64,000 nucleotides of DNA, taken from NCBI GenBank assembly GCA_011525745.1, contig WYBU01000068.1, positions 62,001-126,000 on the forward strand, in the 5' to 3' direction. A program made the position numbers and the translations under genes. This stretch comes from Planctomycetaceae bacterium (GTDB lineage Bacteria > Planctomycetota > Phycisphaerae > UBA1845 > UTPLA1). A model generated the notes under the pieces. It had not been told where the DNA came from. It saw only the letters and a program-made list of their open reading frames with translations, and did no database searches. Shown piece after piece: positions 18,682-27,133 of the stretch (within the stretch, counting starts at the first letter, position 1; every line of letters begins with the position of its first letter).

Positions 18682-20799
18682 ATGATCCACTCGAAAGAAT
18701 CGATGCCGGTTCAAACGCCCGTCGCTCAGTCCTCGCCGGTCCAACTGGCCGCCTTCGGACTCGCCCTCGGCGCCTGGGCCGGCGTGCTGTGCGTCGGGCT
18801 GGACCTGGGCACGGCCCGCTCGCTTCTGACCTACTCCGACAGCGTACAACTCGCGGCCTTCGTCGGCGTGCTTTCCGCCGCTGCATGCGCCCCGCTGTGC
18901 CTTCTGGTCGTGCTGGCCTGCCGCTTGTTCCTGCGCCGCCTGCCGGAAACTGTGGTGTTGGCGGTCCTGATCGGCGCGGTGACGCAAGCCGTGCTGATCT
19001 ACATACTAAATGTGACGTGGACATTGGCCACGCTCCCGCTTCCCTGGTTGCTGGCGATGGCCGCGCTCCAAGTCATGCGTCCCGCCGGCGCGGGCGAATG
19101 GCTGTCGCGGGCGGTCGCGTTGCTGCTGGCCGGATCGTTGTGCACCGCGGCGCTGCTCGCGGTGCAATCGGCCGTCTCATGGCTGTTCGTCCACTTGATC
19201 GCGGCCGCCGCAATGCTCTGCATGCTAATCGCGGCGCAGCGGCTGGCGGCCCGGCGACCGATCGTGGTGTTAACGCCATTGCTGGTCGTGGCAGGCGCAG
19301 TAGGATCGCTGGCCGACGGCTCGCGCGCCTGGGAATTTCAGGAGATCGACGCCATTGTCTCCACGCAGCCCGCCGCGACGAGGTCGGATGACGCGCCCGT
19401 CCGCCCGCCGCACGTCGTGATGATCGTGCTCGACACGACGCGCCGCGATTATCTCGGCTGCTACGGCGAAACGCGCGGTCTGACGCCGCGGCTCGACCGC
19501 GTCGCGGCCGACGGCGCCGTCTATCTCGATTTCATCAGCCCGGGGGCGTGGACCGTCCCGACGCACGCCTCGTTGTTCACCGGCTACTTCCCGCATACGC
19601 ACGGCTGCGGCAGCCAGCAACATCGCTGGCTTGATGACGGCTTTCACACGCTGGCCGAGATGCTGGCCGGCGTCGGATACCAGACGGTCGGCCTGACCGC
19701 CAACAGCTACCTGGCCGAAGCGAATCTCATGCAGGGATTCAGCGACTTCGTAGTGCTCAACGATCGCTGGCACCACGTGGAGTTGTATCGCGCACTGCAC
19801 GCGCTGGGCGCGCCGTCGAAGTGGTGCGATCAGGGTGCGGCCGAAGGCGTCGCGGCGCTGAAAGAATGGCTCGATCACCGCCGCAGGCCGCAGAAACCCG
19901 TGTTCCTGTTCATCAACCTGATGGAGGCCCACTGGCGGCAGTTCCCGCCGATGGACTGGCGCATGCGCTATCTGCCGCCCGACGTCGGCTACGTCGAAGC
20001 ATCGCGCGTTTCGGCCGGATTTCACGGCGTGCTGTGGACGGCAGGCAAGCCGCGCACGCCGCGGGCCGAAGAAATCATGCGCGGGCTTTACGCGGCGGAC
20101 GTGGCTTACCAGGACGAGATGCTGGGTCGCATGTTGGACCTGCTCGAAGAGCGTCTCGGCCGCGACAACACCATGTTGATCGTCACGTCCGATCACGGCG
20201 AGGGTCTGGGCGAGGCCGGCCTGTGGGAGCACGTCTTCAGCCTCAACGACGTGCTGATTCACGTGCCGATGATCGTTCGCTATCCGCGTTTGTTCCCCGC
20301 CGGCCTGCGCGTCAGCGGGCAGGCTCAGCTTGTCGACGTGGTGCCGACGGTTTTCGACGTGATCGGGCGGCCGTGCCCGGTGACCGACCTGCCCGGACGA
20401 TCACTGCTTCCGGATAAATTCACTCCGCACGAATACGCCTACTCCCAGGTTCATCCGTACTGGGGGCATCTGGAGCGCATGTCCGCGATCACCGGGCTTC
20501 AGGAGGACATCCGCCGTTTCACGAGCCATTTGCGAGTGGTACGCACGACCGATTTCAAGTTCGTGTGGTCCTCCGACGACGCCCATCAGCTATACGACCT
20601 GAACGCCGATCCGCGCGAAGAGTCGAATGTGATCGACCGGCATCCCGAAATGGCACGGCGGCTCGGAGTTGAGCTGGATAGCTGGTGGTCGCAGCTTCCG
20701 CCGTATCGGCCGCGTACCGGCGCGCAGGGCGACCGCAAGCGCAGCGGACGCGGCATGGGACGAATCATCGATCTGGGCTACATGGAAGAGCGCAGGTAG
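18682..20799 (+). CDS. Membrane-anchored sulfatase-fold hydrolase/transferase, Thr variant (2)
   Basis: A 705-residue tandem paralogue of the preceding gene with the same plan: six hydrophobic N-terminal segments, then HVVMIVLDTTRRDYLGCYGE, the nucleophile segment GAWTVPTHASLFTGYFPHTH with Thr291, and SDHGEGLGEAGLWEH. It starts six bases after the upstream stop, so the two are almost certainly co-expressed. Both lack the C/S-x-P-x-R signature needed for formylglycine maturation. Substrate inferred to be the surface glycan or a phospholipid head-group donor. Confidence 0.82.
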   Translation: MIHSKESMPVQTPVAQSSPVQLAAFGLALGAWAGVLCVGLDLGTARSLLTYSDSVQLAAFVGVLSAAACAPLCLLVVLACRLFLRRLPETVVLAVLIGAVTQAVLIYILNVTWTLATLPLPWLLAMAALQVMRPAGAGEWLSRAVALLLAGSLCTAALLAVQSAVSWLFVHLIAAAAMLCMLIAAQRLAARRPIVVLTPLLVVAGAVGSLADGSRAWEFQEIDAIVSTQPAATRSDDAPVRPPHVVMIVLDTTRRDYLGCYGETRGLTPRLDRVAADGAVYLDFISPGAWTVPTHASLFTGYFPHTHGCGSQQHRWLDDGFHTLAEMLAGVGYQTVGLTANSYLAEANLMQGFSDFVVLNDRWHHVELYRALHALGAPSKWCDQGAAEGVAALKEWLDHRRRPQKPVFLFINLMEAHWRQFPPMDWRMRYLPPDVGYVEASRVSAGFHGVLWTAGKPRTPRAEEIMRGLYAADVAYQDEMLGRMLDLLEERLGRDNTMLIVTSDHGEGLGEAGLWEHVFSLNDVLIHVPMIVRYPRLFPAGLRVSGQAQLVDVVPTVFDVIGRPCPVTDLPGRSLLPDKFTPHEYAYSQVHPYWGHLERMSAITGLQEDIRRFTSHLRVVRTTDFKFVWSSDDAHQLYDLNADPREESNVIDRHPEMARRLGVELDSWWSQLPPYRPRTGAQGDRKRSGRGMGRIIDLGYMEERR

Positions 20800-20809
20800 A
20801 ACCCCGTCA

Positions 20810-22624
20810 ATGAACGCCACGCCAACCACGTCGCCACGCTCTGTAAACACCGGGATGATGCTGGCCGGTCTTGCGGCGCTGACGTTCGCAGCGTTCACGT
20901 CGAGCGGCGCGATCGAGACGTTCCTGTTCGATCACCGCGTCGGCTCGATGAGCTGGGGACCGGCGCTGTTCCGCGCCGTACTGGCGTTTCACGGCCTGGT
21001 GCTACTGCTGTTTGCGGTGCGCAAGGCCCCGGCGAATGAGTCACGGCACGACGTTGTGCCGCGTGCGTGCACAACGGCGCCGGTCGTCGAATCGCCGAGC
21101 ACAGGAGCCGTGCATTGGATTCTGCTGATCGCTCTAAGTCTCGCAGCCGCGGGCCTGCGGCTGTACAAGCTCGAATCACCGCTGTGGTACGACGAATCGG
21201 TGACCTTGCTGCATCTGCTCCGCGCGCCGCCGACCGAAGCGCCCGGCGACTTTCTGCCGACCTACGAGCAATCCGGCGACCCGCGCGCCGTCCATCGGTC
21301 GTTGCGATACATCGCCGGCAGCTTTCCCACGCAGAACCAGCACATGCTGTTCACGCTGCTGGCACGCGTTTCGTTCTCGGTCTTCGGCGAAAGCGCCTGG
21401 GCCTTGCGGCTGCCGGCCGCGCTGTTCGGAGTCGCCGATCTGTGGATGCTCTTCCTGTTCGGCCGGCGCCTCATCGGTCCGCGCGAATCGCTGCTGGCCG
21501 CCGCGCTGATGTGCGTGTCGTACCACCACGTCTGGTTTTCGCAAAATGCCCGCGCCTACACGGGGCTGCTCTTATTCACGATGCTGGCGACGCTGTGCTG
21601 GATGAACGCCCTCCGCAGCGGAACGTGGCGATCGTGGATCGCTTACGCGGGCGCCGCCGCGCTGGGCATGTACGCGCAGCTCAACATGCAGTTCGTCGTC
21701 GCGGCGCACGGTCTGCTGTGGCTGGTTCGACTGTTTGTGTCGCGCGATGCGTCCCCTGGCACGTGGCGCGTGCGGCTGTGGCGCCCTTTGGCGGCCTTCG
21801 TCCTGTGCGTCACGTTCACATTGCAGCTTTACGCCCCGGCGCTGCCTGAATTTTTGCGATCCGCGATCAAGGAGTACTCGCTGCCCTCGAACTGGAACAA
21901 CCCCCTCTGGCTGGTGCGGTCGATGCTCGAGCATGCGCGCGTCGGCCTGGCCGGCGCAGCCCTCGGGGCGGTCGGCGGCGTCGTTCTGCTGATCGGCTGG
22001 ATGAGCATTCTGCGACGCAACCTCTGGGCGGGACTGGCGATGGTGCTTCCGGGCGTTCTGCTGACGGCCTTGATGTTGTCGATCAACAAGAACCTCTATC
22101 CGCGGTTCTATTTTTTCTGCATGGGATTCGGCCTGCTGATGATCGTTCGCGGAATGATCGCGGCGGCCGAACTGGCGCTGACCCTGGCATGGCGCGATCC
22201 GCGCGCCCGGGCATGGGGCCGGACGGCCGGCGTGACGGGCGTGGCGTTGATGATCGTTGCATTCGCCGGCACGCTGCCGCGCTGTTACGCCCTGCCCAAG
22301 CAGGATTTCATCGGCGCGCGCGACTACGTCGAGGCGCGGCGCGGCCCGCGCGACATCATCGTCGCCGTGGGTCTGGCGGCGCAACAGTATCGCAACTACG
22401 TCGCCCCATCGTGGAGCGAGGTTCGCTCGGCCCGCGAAGTGCGCGAACTGGCGCGCGCGCACGACAACGTATGGCTGGTCTATTCACAGCCCGACTACAT
22501 CAAACCGCGATTTCCCGACTTGTGGGCTTTGATCGAAAGCGAATGCCCCGTCGACAAGGAATTCCGGGGCACCCTGGGCGAAGGGCAGGTTTACGTCTGT
22601 CGCTACCGTCCGGGCGCGCGCTGA
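20810..22624 (+). CDS. GT39-family-like membrane glycosyltransferase
   Basis: A 604-residue polytopic protein of the dolichyl-phosphate-mannose / ArnT-like GT-C fold. The first periplasmic loop has LESPLWYDESVT, with the catalytic acidic pair of the family, and SYHHVWFSQNARAY follows two helices later. Such enzymes use polyprenyl-phosphate sugars as donors outside the membrane. The next gene is a DPM1-like synthase that would make exactly such a donor, so the pair is a sensible unit. ATG 20810 is eleven bases after the preceding stop. The frame is open upstream only as a shadow. Confidence 0.85.
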   Translation: MNATPTTSPRSVNTGMMLAGLAALTFAAFTSSGAIETFLFDHRVGSMSWGPALFRAVLAFHGLVLLLFAVRKAPANESRHDVVPRACTTAPVVESPSTGAVHWILLIALSLAAAGLRLYKLESPLWYDESVTLLHLLRAPPTEAPGDFLPTYEQSGDPRAVHRSLRYIAGSFPTQNQHMLFTLLARVSFSVFGESAWALRLPAALFGVADLWMLFLFGRRLIGPRESLLAAALMCVSYHHVWFSQNARAYTGLLLFTMLATLCWMNALRSGTWRSWIAYAGAAALGMYAQLNMQFVVAAHGLLWLVRLFVSRDASPGTWRVRLWRPLAAFVLCVTFTLQLYAPALPEFLRSAIKEYSLPSNWNNPLWLVRSMLEHARVGLAGAALGAVGGVVLLIGWMSILRRNLWAGLAMVLPGVLLTALMLSINKNLYPRFYFFCMGFGLLMIVRGMIAAAELALTLAWRDPRARAWGRTAGVTGVALMIVAFAGTLPRCYALPKQDFIGARDYVEARRGPRDIIVAVGLAAQQYRNYVAPSWSEVRSAREVRELARAHDNVWLVYSQPDYIKPRFPDLWALIESECPVDKEFRGTLGEGQVYVCRYRPGAR

Positions 22625-22681
22625 TGCGCCCGGCCCGTGCGGTTCGTCCGTCAATCGAAGCGCGCAAACGATGAGTCACGC

Positions 22682-23596
22682 ATGAAAACAAAACTCAGCG
22701 TCGTCATACCGGCCTACAACGAAGAGCACGGCGTCGAGCCGGTTCTGCGCGAGCTGCGCAGCCTGCTCGAACAGCACGACATCGAACCGGAAATCATCCT
22801 CGTCGACGACGGATCGTCCGATGGCACTGCGGCCGCGGCGCGCCGCGCGGGAGCGCGCGTGCTGCGCCACCGTTACAACCGCGGCTACGGCGCGGCGCTG
22901 AAGACCGGCATCGCCGCCGCCACTCACGAGCTGATCGCCATGACCGACGCCGACGGCACCTATCCCGCCCGATTCCTGCCCACGATGCTGGCGGAGCTGA
23001 AACACGCCGACATGGTCGTCGGCGCCCGCACCGGCGAAAACGTCAACATTCCGCTGGTGCGCAAGCCGGCCAAGTGGGCACTGAACATGCTCGCCAACTA
23101 CGTCACCGGCGTGCGCATTCCCGATCTCAACAGCGGCCTGCGCGTCTTCCGCCGCGACATGATCATGCAGTATTTTCCGATACTGCCGGATCAATTCAGT
23201 TGGACCACTACGATTACGCTCGCCATGTTGTGCGATCGCTACGCCATCGAATACGTGCCGATCGACTACCACAGACGCACCGGCCGCTCGAAGATCGTGC
23301 CGTGGGATGCGATGAACTTCGCCATTCTGATTCTGCGGACGGCCATGCTCTTCCGACCGCTGCGCGTGTTCCTGCCGCTCGTGATGTTGTTTTTCGGCTA
23401 CGCGGCGATCAAGATGATCTACGACGTTGTTCACAATCCGTCCGGGGGCATATCTGACACGGTCGTGCTCGCGTCCGTCAGCGGCCTTCTGACGCTGCTC
23501 GTCGGCGCCCTGGGCGACGCCATCGCCACGCGGCTGGGCCACGTAAACCCCAACGTCGTCGTCGGCGTGCGACCGAAGGATGTGATCGAGGAATAA
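22682..23596 (+). CDS. DPM1/DPMS-like GT2 polyprenyl-phosphate glycosyltransferase
   Basis: A 304-residue enzyme. LSVVIPAYNEEHGVEPVLREL, IILVDDGSSDGT and LIAMTDADGTYP are the classical dolichol-phosphate mannosyltransferase motifs. LNSGLRVFRRDMI is the later conserved segment, and YHRRTGRSKI is the terminal catalytic-loop motif. Two hydrophobic helices at the C-terminus anchor it. It is expected to load a sugar onto polyprenyl phosphate in the cytoplasm for the GT39-like neighbour. ATG 22682 is the family start. Confidence 0.92.
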   Translation: MKTKLSVVIPAYNEEHGVEPVLRELRSLLEQHDIEPEIILVDDGSSDGTAAAARRAGARVLRHRYNRGYGAALKTGIAAATHELIAMTDADGTYPARFLPTMLAELKHADMVVGARTGENVNIPLVRKPAKWALNMLANYVTGVRIPDLNSGLRVFRRDMIMQYFPILPDQFSWTTTITLAMLCDRYAIEYVPIDYHRRTGRSKIVPWDAMNFAILILRTAMLFRPLRVFLPLVMLFFGYAAIKMIYDVVHNPSGGISDTVVLASVSGLLTLLVGALGDAIATRLGHVNPNVVVGVRPKDVIEE

Positions 23597-23957
23597 GTCT
23601 GACTTGTGAACGTGGCACGGGCGGCACGGGCTTGTAGCCCGTGCGAATCAGAGCCGCGCCGCGTAAGCAAGCGGGATGCGCGGGCCGGAACGGGGCGAGC
23701 GCTCAATTCGCAAGAGTACGTGCGGAGCCTGACGGCGCGCGGGATGCTCATCGCGAGTATTGCGCGATAGAAGCCATGCTGAGGCGCCCGATCCCGCTCA
23801 CTGACGCCTTCCCCCGCGAATGCGGGGTCTTCGCGGTACTGATCCCGCCGCGTGGCACGGGCTTTTAGCCCGTGGTCCTCCCGCTGCTTGCGCGGCGGGT
23901 TCTGATGGCCGCAGCGCTGGCGCTTGCGGCTCTGAACATTACCCCGAGGTTGTATTG
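23597..23957. repeat. Repeat-filled gap with GGGCTTGTAGCCC palindromes
   Basis: No gene is seen. Two short palindromes, CACGGGCTTGTAGCCCGTG at 23625-23643 and CACGGGCTTTTAGCCCGTG at 23856-23874, belong to one dispersed family; a third lies inside the gene at 57875 (60362-60380). A CCCCGCGAATGCGGGG hairpin is at about 23814-23829, and a copy of the CGCTTGCGGCTCTG element at 23911-23934. The last GAGG before 23958 is the ribosome site of the next gene. Confidence 0.75.
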
Positions 23958-25373
23958 ATGCCCCAACCCCGTGTCCTGATTCTCGGCGCCGGTCCTGCCG
24001 GACTGGGCGCGGCCTGGCGGCTGCGCGTCGAGCAAAAAGCCGACGCCATTGTTCTCGATCAACGCGACGACGTCGGCGGGAACGCCGGCGGCTTCGAACT
24101 GGAAGGTCTGCCGGTCGATTACGGCAGCCACCGCCTTCATCCGGCCTGCCATCCGCGCATCCTGAATGATTTGCGCAACCTGCTCGGTGACGATCTGCTC
24201 GACCGTCCGCGCCACGGCCGCATTCGGCTTCGCGGCCGCTGGCTGCACTTTCCGCTGAAGCCGCTCGATCTGGCGCTTCATTGTCCGAAATCGTTCGTGG
24301 CGGGCGTCGCGCTGGACACGGTCCGCAAGCGTTTCTCCGTGACGCCCGCCAACGGCGACTCATTCGCCAGTGTGCTGGAGCGCGGACTGGGGCGCACGAT
24401 CTGCCGCGACTTCTACTTTCCCTACGCCGTGAAAATCTGGGGCCGCCCCCCCGAGACGCTGTCGGCTACTCAGGCCCGCCGCCGCGTCGCCGCCGGTTCG
24501 CTGGGAAAGATTTTCCGCAAGATCATGGGCATCGTGCCCGGATTAAAAGCGCCCGGTGCGGGACGGTTCTACTATCCGCGCGGCGGCTACGGCCAGATCT
24601 GCCGCGCGATCCGCGATGCCGCCGAGCGCGAAGGGGCCGACGTTCGCCTGAATACGACCGTCCGCCGCCTGACGCTCGGCAGTCCGCATCGCGTCGAGAT
24701 AGTGCGCGAAGGCCGCGTCGAAACGCTCGAGGGCGACCACGTCTGGTCGACCGTACCGATTACTGTGCTGGCGCGGCTGGCCGATCCGCCCGCGCCGCCC
24801 GACGTAATCGAGGCCGCCCGCCGAACCGAGTATCGCGCGATGGTGCTGATCTACCTCGTGCTCGATCAACCCCAATTCAGCGAGTACGACGCACACTATT
24901 TCCCCGAAACGCACATCCCGCTCACGCGCCTGTCGGAGCCGAAGAACTACGCCGCGCGCAGCGATCCGCCCGGCAAGACGATCCTGTGCGGCGAGTTGCC
25001 GTGCCAGGTCGATGACGACATCTGGCGCGCCGATGACGAACAACTCGGTCGTCTCGTGCGCGACGCGCTGGCCGCCTGTGATCTGCCGGTCCGTGCGCGC
25101 GTGCTCAGGACGGTCACGCGGCGACTGCCATATGCTTATCCGATCTATCCGACCGGCTACGAGTGCTGCTTCGATCGTCTGGATGAGTGGGCCGGCAGCC
25201 TGCCCAACGTGCTGTCCTACGGCCGGCAGGGATTGTTCGCGCACGACAACACGCACCACGCACTGGCGATGGCTTACGGCGCGGTCGATTGCCTCAGCGC
25301 CGACGGCCGCTTCGACGCCGCGAAGTGGTCCGAATACCGCGATGAATTCCGCACGCACGTCGTGGAAGATTGA
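23958..25373 (+). CDS. FAD-dependent oxidoreductase, UDP-galactopyranose mutase / protoporphyrinogen oxidase-like
   Basis: A 471-residue flavoprotein. [19 protein letters not shown] is the FAD-binding GxGxxG fold, and [20 protein letters not shown] the second dinucleotide-binding motif of the superfamily. Later [17 protein letters not shown] is the C-terminal flavin-contact segment. It resembles the oxidoreductases that sit in exopolysaccharide clusters and matches in type the truncated gene at the left end of the window, so the two flank the locus. ATG 23958 follows CCGAGG. The reaction is not known: sugar ring isomerisation or oxidation is likely. Confidence 0.8.
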   Translation: MPQPRVLILGAGPAGLGAAWRLRVEQKADAIVLDQRDDVGGNAGGFELEGLPVDYGSHRLHPACHPRILNDLRNLLGDDLLDRPRHGRIRLRGRWLHFPLKPLDLALHCPKSFVAGVALDTVRKRFSVTPANGDSFASVLERGLGRTICRDFYFPYAVKIWGRPPETLSATQARRRVAAGSLGKIFRKIMGIVPGLKAPGAGRFYYPRGGYGQICRAIRDAAEREGADVRLNTTVRRLTLGSPHRVEIVREGRVETLEGDHVWSTVPITVLARLADPPAPPDVIEAARRTEYRAMVLIYLVLDQPQFSEYDAHYFPETHIPLTRLSEPKNYAARSDPPGKTILCGELPCQVDDDIWRADDEQLGRLVRDALAACDLPVRARVLRTVTRRLPYAYPIYPTGYECCFDRLDEWAGSLPNVLSYGRQGLFAHDNTHHALAMAYGAVDCLSADGRFDAAKWSEYRDEFRTHVVED

Positions 25374-25391
25374 CGTGCCGTCGCACCTGTA

Positions 25392-25789
25392 GCACAGCCG
25401 CCCCCGGCCGTGAATGGGGCACCGCCGCCCTCGGCTGTGAATGGGGCACAGTCGCCCCCGGCTGTGAATGTGGCACAGCCGCCCTCGGTGGTGAATGTGG
25501 CACAGCCCCCCCGGCCGTGAATGTGGCACAGCCGCCCTCGGCTGTGAATGGGGCACAGCCGCCCTCGGCTGTGAATGGGGCACAGCCGCCCCCGGCTGTG
25601 AATGGGGCACAGTCGCCCCCGGCTGTGAGTGTGGCACAGCCGCCCTCGGCTGTGAATGTGGCACAGCCGCCCCCGGCTGTGAATGGGGCACAGCCGCCCC
25701 CGGCTGTGAGTGGGGCACAGCCGCCCTCGGCTGTGAATGGGGCACAGCCGCCCTCGGCTGTGAATGGGGCACAGCCGCCCCCGGCTGTG
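25392..25789. repeat. Tandem array of 27-bp hairpin units, ~15 copies
   Basis: Fourteen full units plus a last half unit. Each has arms CACAGCCG and CGGCTGTG around a CCCT or CCCC loop, followed by a linker such as AATGGGG or AATGTGG. Unit 5 lacks one base, which shifts frame. Because 27 is divisible by three, frames on both strands remain open and give 9-residue repeat peptides; these are artefacts of the repeat. The unit is too short and self-complementary for CRISPR. It lies between the oxidoreductase and the QueD-like gene. A degenerate single copy is seen at 54419-54456. Confidence 0.9.
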
Positions 25790-26083
25790 TCTTCTCACCA
25801 CCAGCCGCCTTTCTCTGCAATAATCCACTTCGTACTCGTCCCGCCTCGTCTTCGGTCATTCTGACTCGCGCCCAGCCGTAAGCCTCTCAACCGCGAGCCG
25901 GTGTTCCCAGGGTTGAGTTGCCCCACCGCGCCGATTCTTCCCCTTCTTGTTCCACTCCCGACTTTCGCCATTCTCCCCTTCGTCGCTCCGTCGCATCGTC
26001 CCCTTTCTTGCTTCCCCTTCGTGCATTTGTGCCTTCGCGCCTTTCGGCCGTTTCGTGCTTCCACCTCCACGTCCCCACCTCCC
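25790..26083. other. Gap with pyrimidine-rich low-complexity tract
   Basis: No gene is seen. From about 25930 to 26070 the plus strand is a C/T-rich run built of short phrases such as CCCCTTCGTG and GCCTTCGCGCC. The same phrases recur at 33680-33890 and, on the other strand, at 44248-44275 (GGCACGAAGGCACGAAGGG). Confidence 0.7.
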
Positions 26084-26089
26084 TATAAT
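26084..26089 (+). promoter_or_regulatory. -10 box TATAAT seven bases before the start codon
   Basis: A perfect TATAAT ends seven bases before ATG 26097, so transcription would begin at or next to the start codon. No -35 match and no ribosome-binding site are visible. This fits a leaderless mRNA. Confidence 0.55.
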
Positions 26090-26096
26090 CGCGAGA

Positions 26097-26927
26097 ATGG
26101 CTTCCATTCGGCTGACGCGCGAAGTGCGATTCAGCATCGACCGCGACTGGGTCCGCGGCGCTCACGGCGAAGAGGGCTTTGTCGGCGCGCTGCCGGTCAG
26201 CAACTCGTGGGGCGGCTGGCCTTCCGCCGTCGGCGTGGCGCCCTACCTCGTTCTGCGGGCCACGCTCGAAGGACCGCCCGATCCGGTCACCGGCTACCTC
26301 GTCAACATCCGCCGCATCGACGCCCTGCTTCGCGAACACGCCATCCCCACCGCCGCCCGGCGGCTGTCGCGCGAGGGCGTGCACGTCACCGGCGAGCGGC
26401 TGGTGCTGGACCTGTGGCGCGACATCCTGCCCGAGTGCCCGCCCGAAGGCCGGCTAGTTGCGCTGGAGCTGCTCACGACGCCCTATCTGACGTTCGCGGT
26501 GCGCGAAGGAGACGATTCGATGGTCGAAGTGACGCAACAATTCGAGTTTTCCGCCGCCCATCGCCTGCACGTGCCGTCGCTTTCCGACGCCGAGAACCGC
26601 GCCGTCTTCGGCAAGTGCAACAATCCCCGCGGCCACGGGCACAACTACCAGGTCGATGTCAGCATCGCCGGCGAGCCGGACCCGCGCACCGGCAGCGTCA
26701 TGCCGCTGCCGCGGTTCGAGGAGCTGGTTCGCACGCACGTCATCGACGCGCTGGACCACAAGCATCTCAACGACGACGTGCCGCAGTTCGCCGGTCTGAA
26801 CCCCTCGGTCGAGAACATCGCCTGCGCCATCTGGCGCATGCTCGCCCCGCACGTGGCGCCCGCGAAACTGTCGCGCGTGCGGGTTTGGGAAACGGCCAAG
26901 ACCTGCGCGGAGTATCGCGGGCAATGA
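26097..26927 (+). CDS. 6-carboxytetrahydropterin/6-pyruvoyl-tetrahydropterin synthase-like protein with degenerate N-terminal copy
   Basis: A 276-residue protein, about twice the usual QueD length. The C-terminal half is a full PTPS/QueD domain: FSAAHRLH and GHGHNY supply the three zinc histidines, FGKCNNPRGHGHNY contains the catalytic Cys, and DALDHKHLN and NPSVENIACAIW are the substrate-side motifs. The N-terminal half repeats part of the fold (TLEGPPDPVTGYLVNIRRID) but lacks the zinc histidines. Role: conversion of dihydroneopterin triphosphate towards queuosine or another pterin. No other queuosine genes are nearby. Confidence 0.82.
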   Translation: MASIRLTREVRFSIDRDWVRGAHGEEGFVGALPVSNSWGGWPSAVGVAPYLVLRATLEGPPDPVTGYLVNIRRIDALLREHAIPTAARRLSREGVHVTGERLVLDLWRDILPECPPEGRLVALELLTTPYLTFAVREGDDSMVEVTQQFEFSAAHRLHVPSLSDAENRAVFGKCNNPRGHGHNYQVDVSIAGEPDPRTGSVMPLPRFEELVRTHVIDALDHKHLNDDVPQFAGLNPSVENIACAIWRMLAPHVAPAKLSRVRVWETAKTCAEYRGQ

Positions 26928-27075
26928 GTGAGGGGAAGCCGAGTTGCGCGCATCTCGGCCTCGATCAGGCGACCGCTTCATCCGCTGGCCCCTGAATCGT
27001 CGACCCCCTGCGATCTCAAACACTCGCGTCCCGTGGGTGGATCATTGTGCGGTAGCAGAGAGTTAGCAGCACGTA

Positions 27076-27104
27076 TTGACTCTATTATGCCGTACAGCTA
27101 GTAT
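27076..27104 (+). promoter_or_regulatory. Putative sigma-70 type promoter
   Basis: TTGACT at 27076-27081 and TAGTAT at 27099-27104, separated by 17 bases, precede the FG-GAP gene at 27134 by about 30 bases. A second possible -10, TATTAT, lies inside the spacer at 27083-27088. Confidence 0.5.
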
Positions 27105-27133
27105 GAACCGCCGTAATTTCACAGGAGTCGGGC

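Noticed and set aside
25392..25789. CRISPR array
   Set aside because: The units are contiguous 27-bp repeats without unique spacers, and no cas genes are present.
24543..25859. Long open frames across the hairpin array, encoding 9-residue repeats (438, 184 and 164 residues)
   Set aside because: The 27-bp unit keeps frames open on both strands; a one-base deletion in unit 5 shifts them, and the protein-like part overlaps the real oxidoreductase gene. They are products of the repeat.
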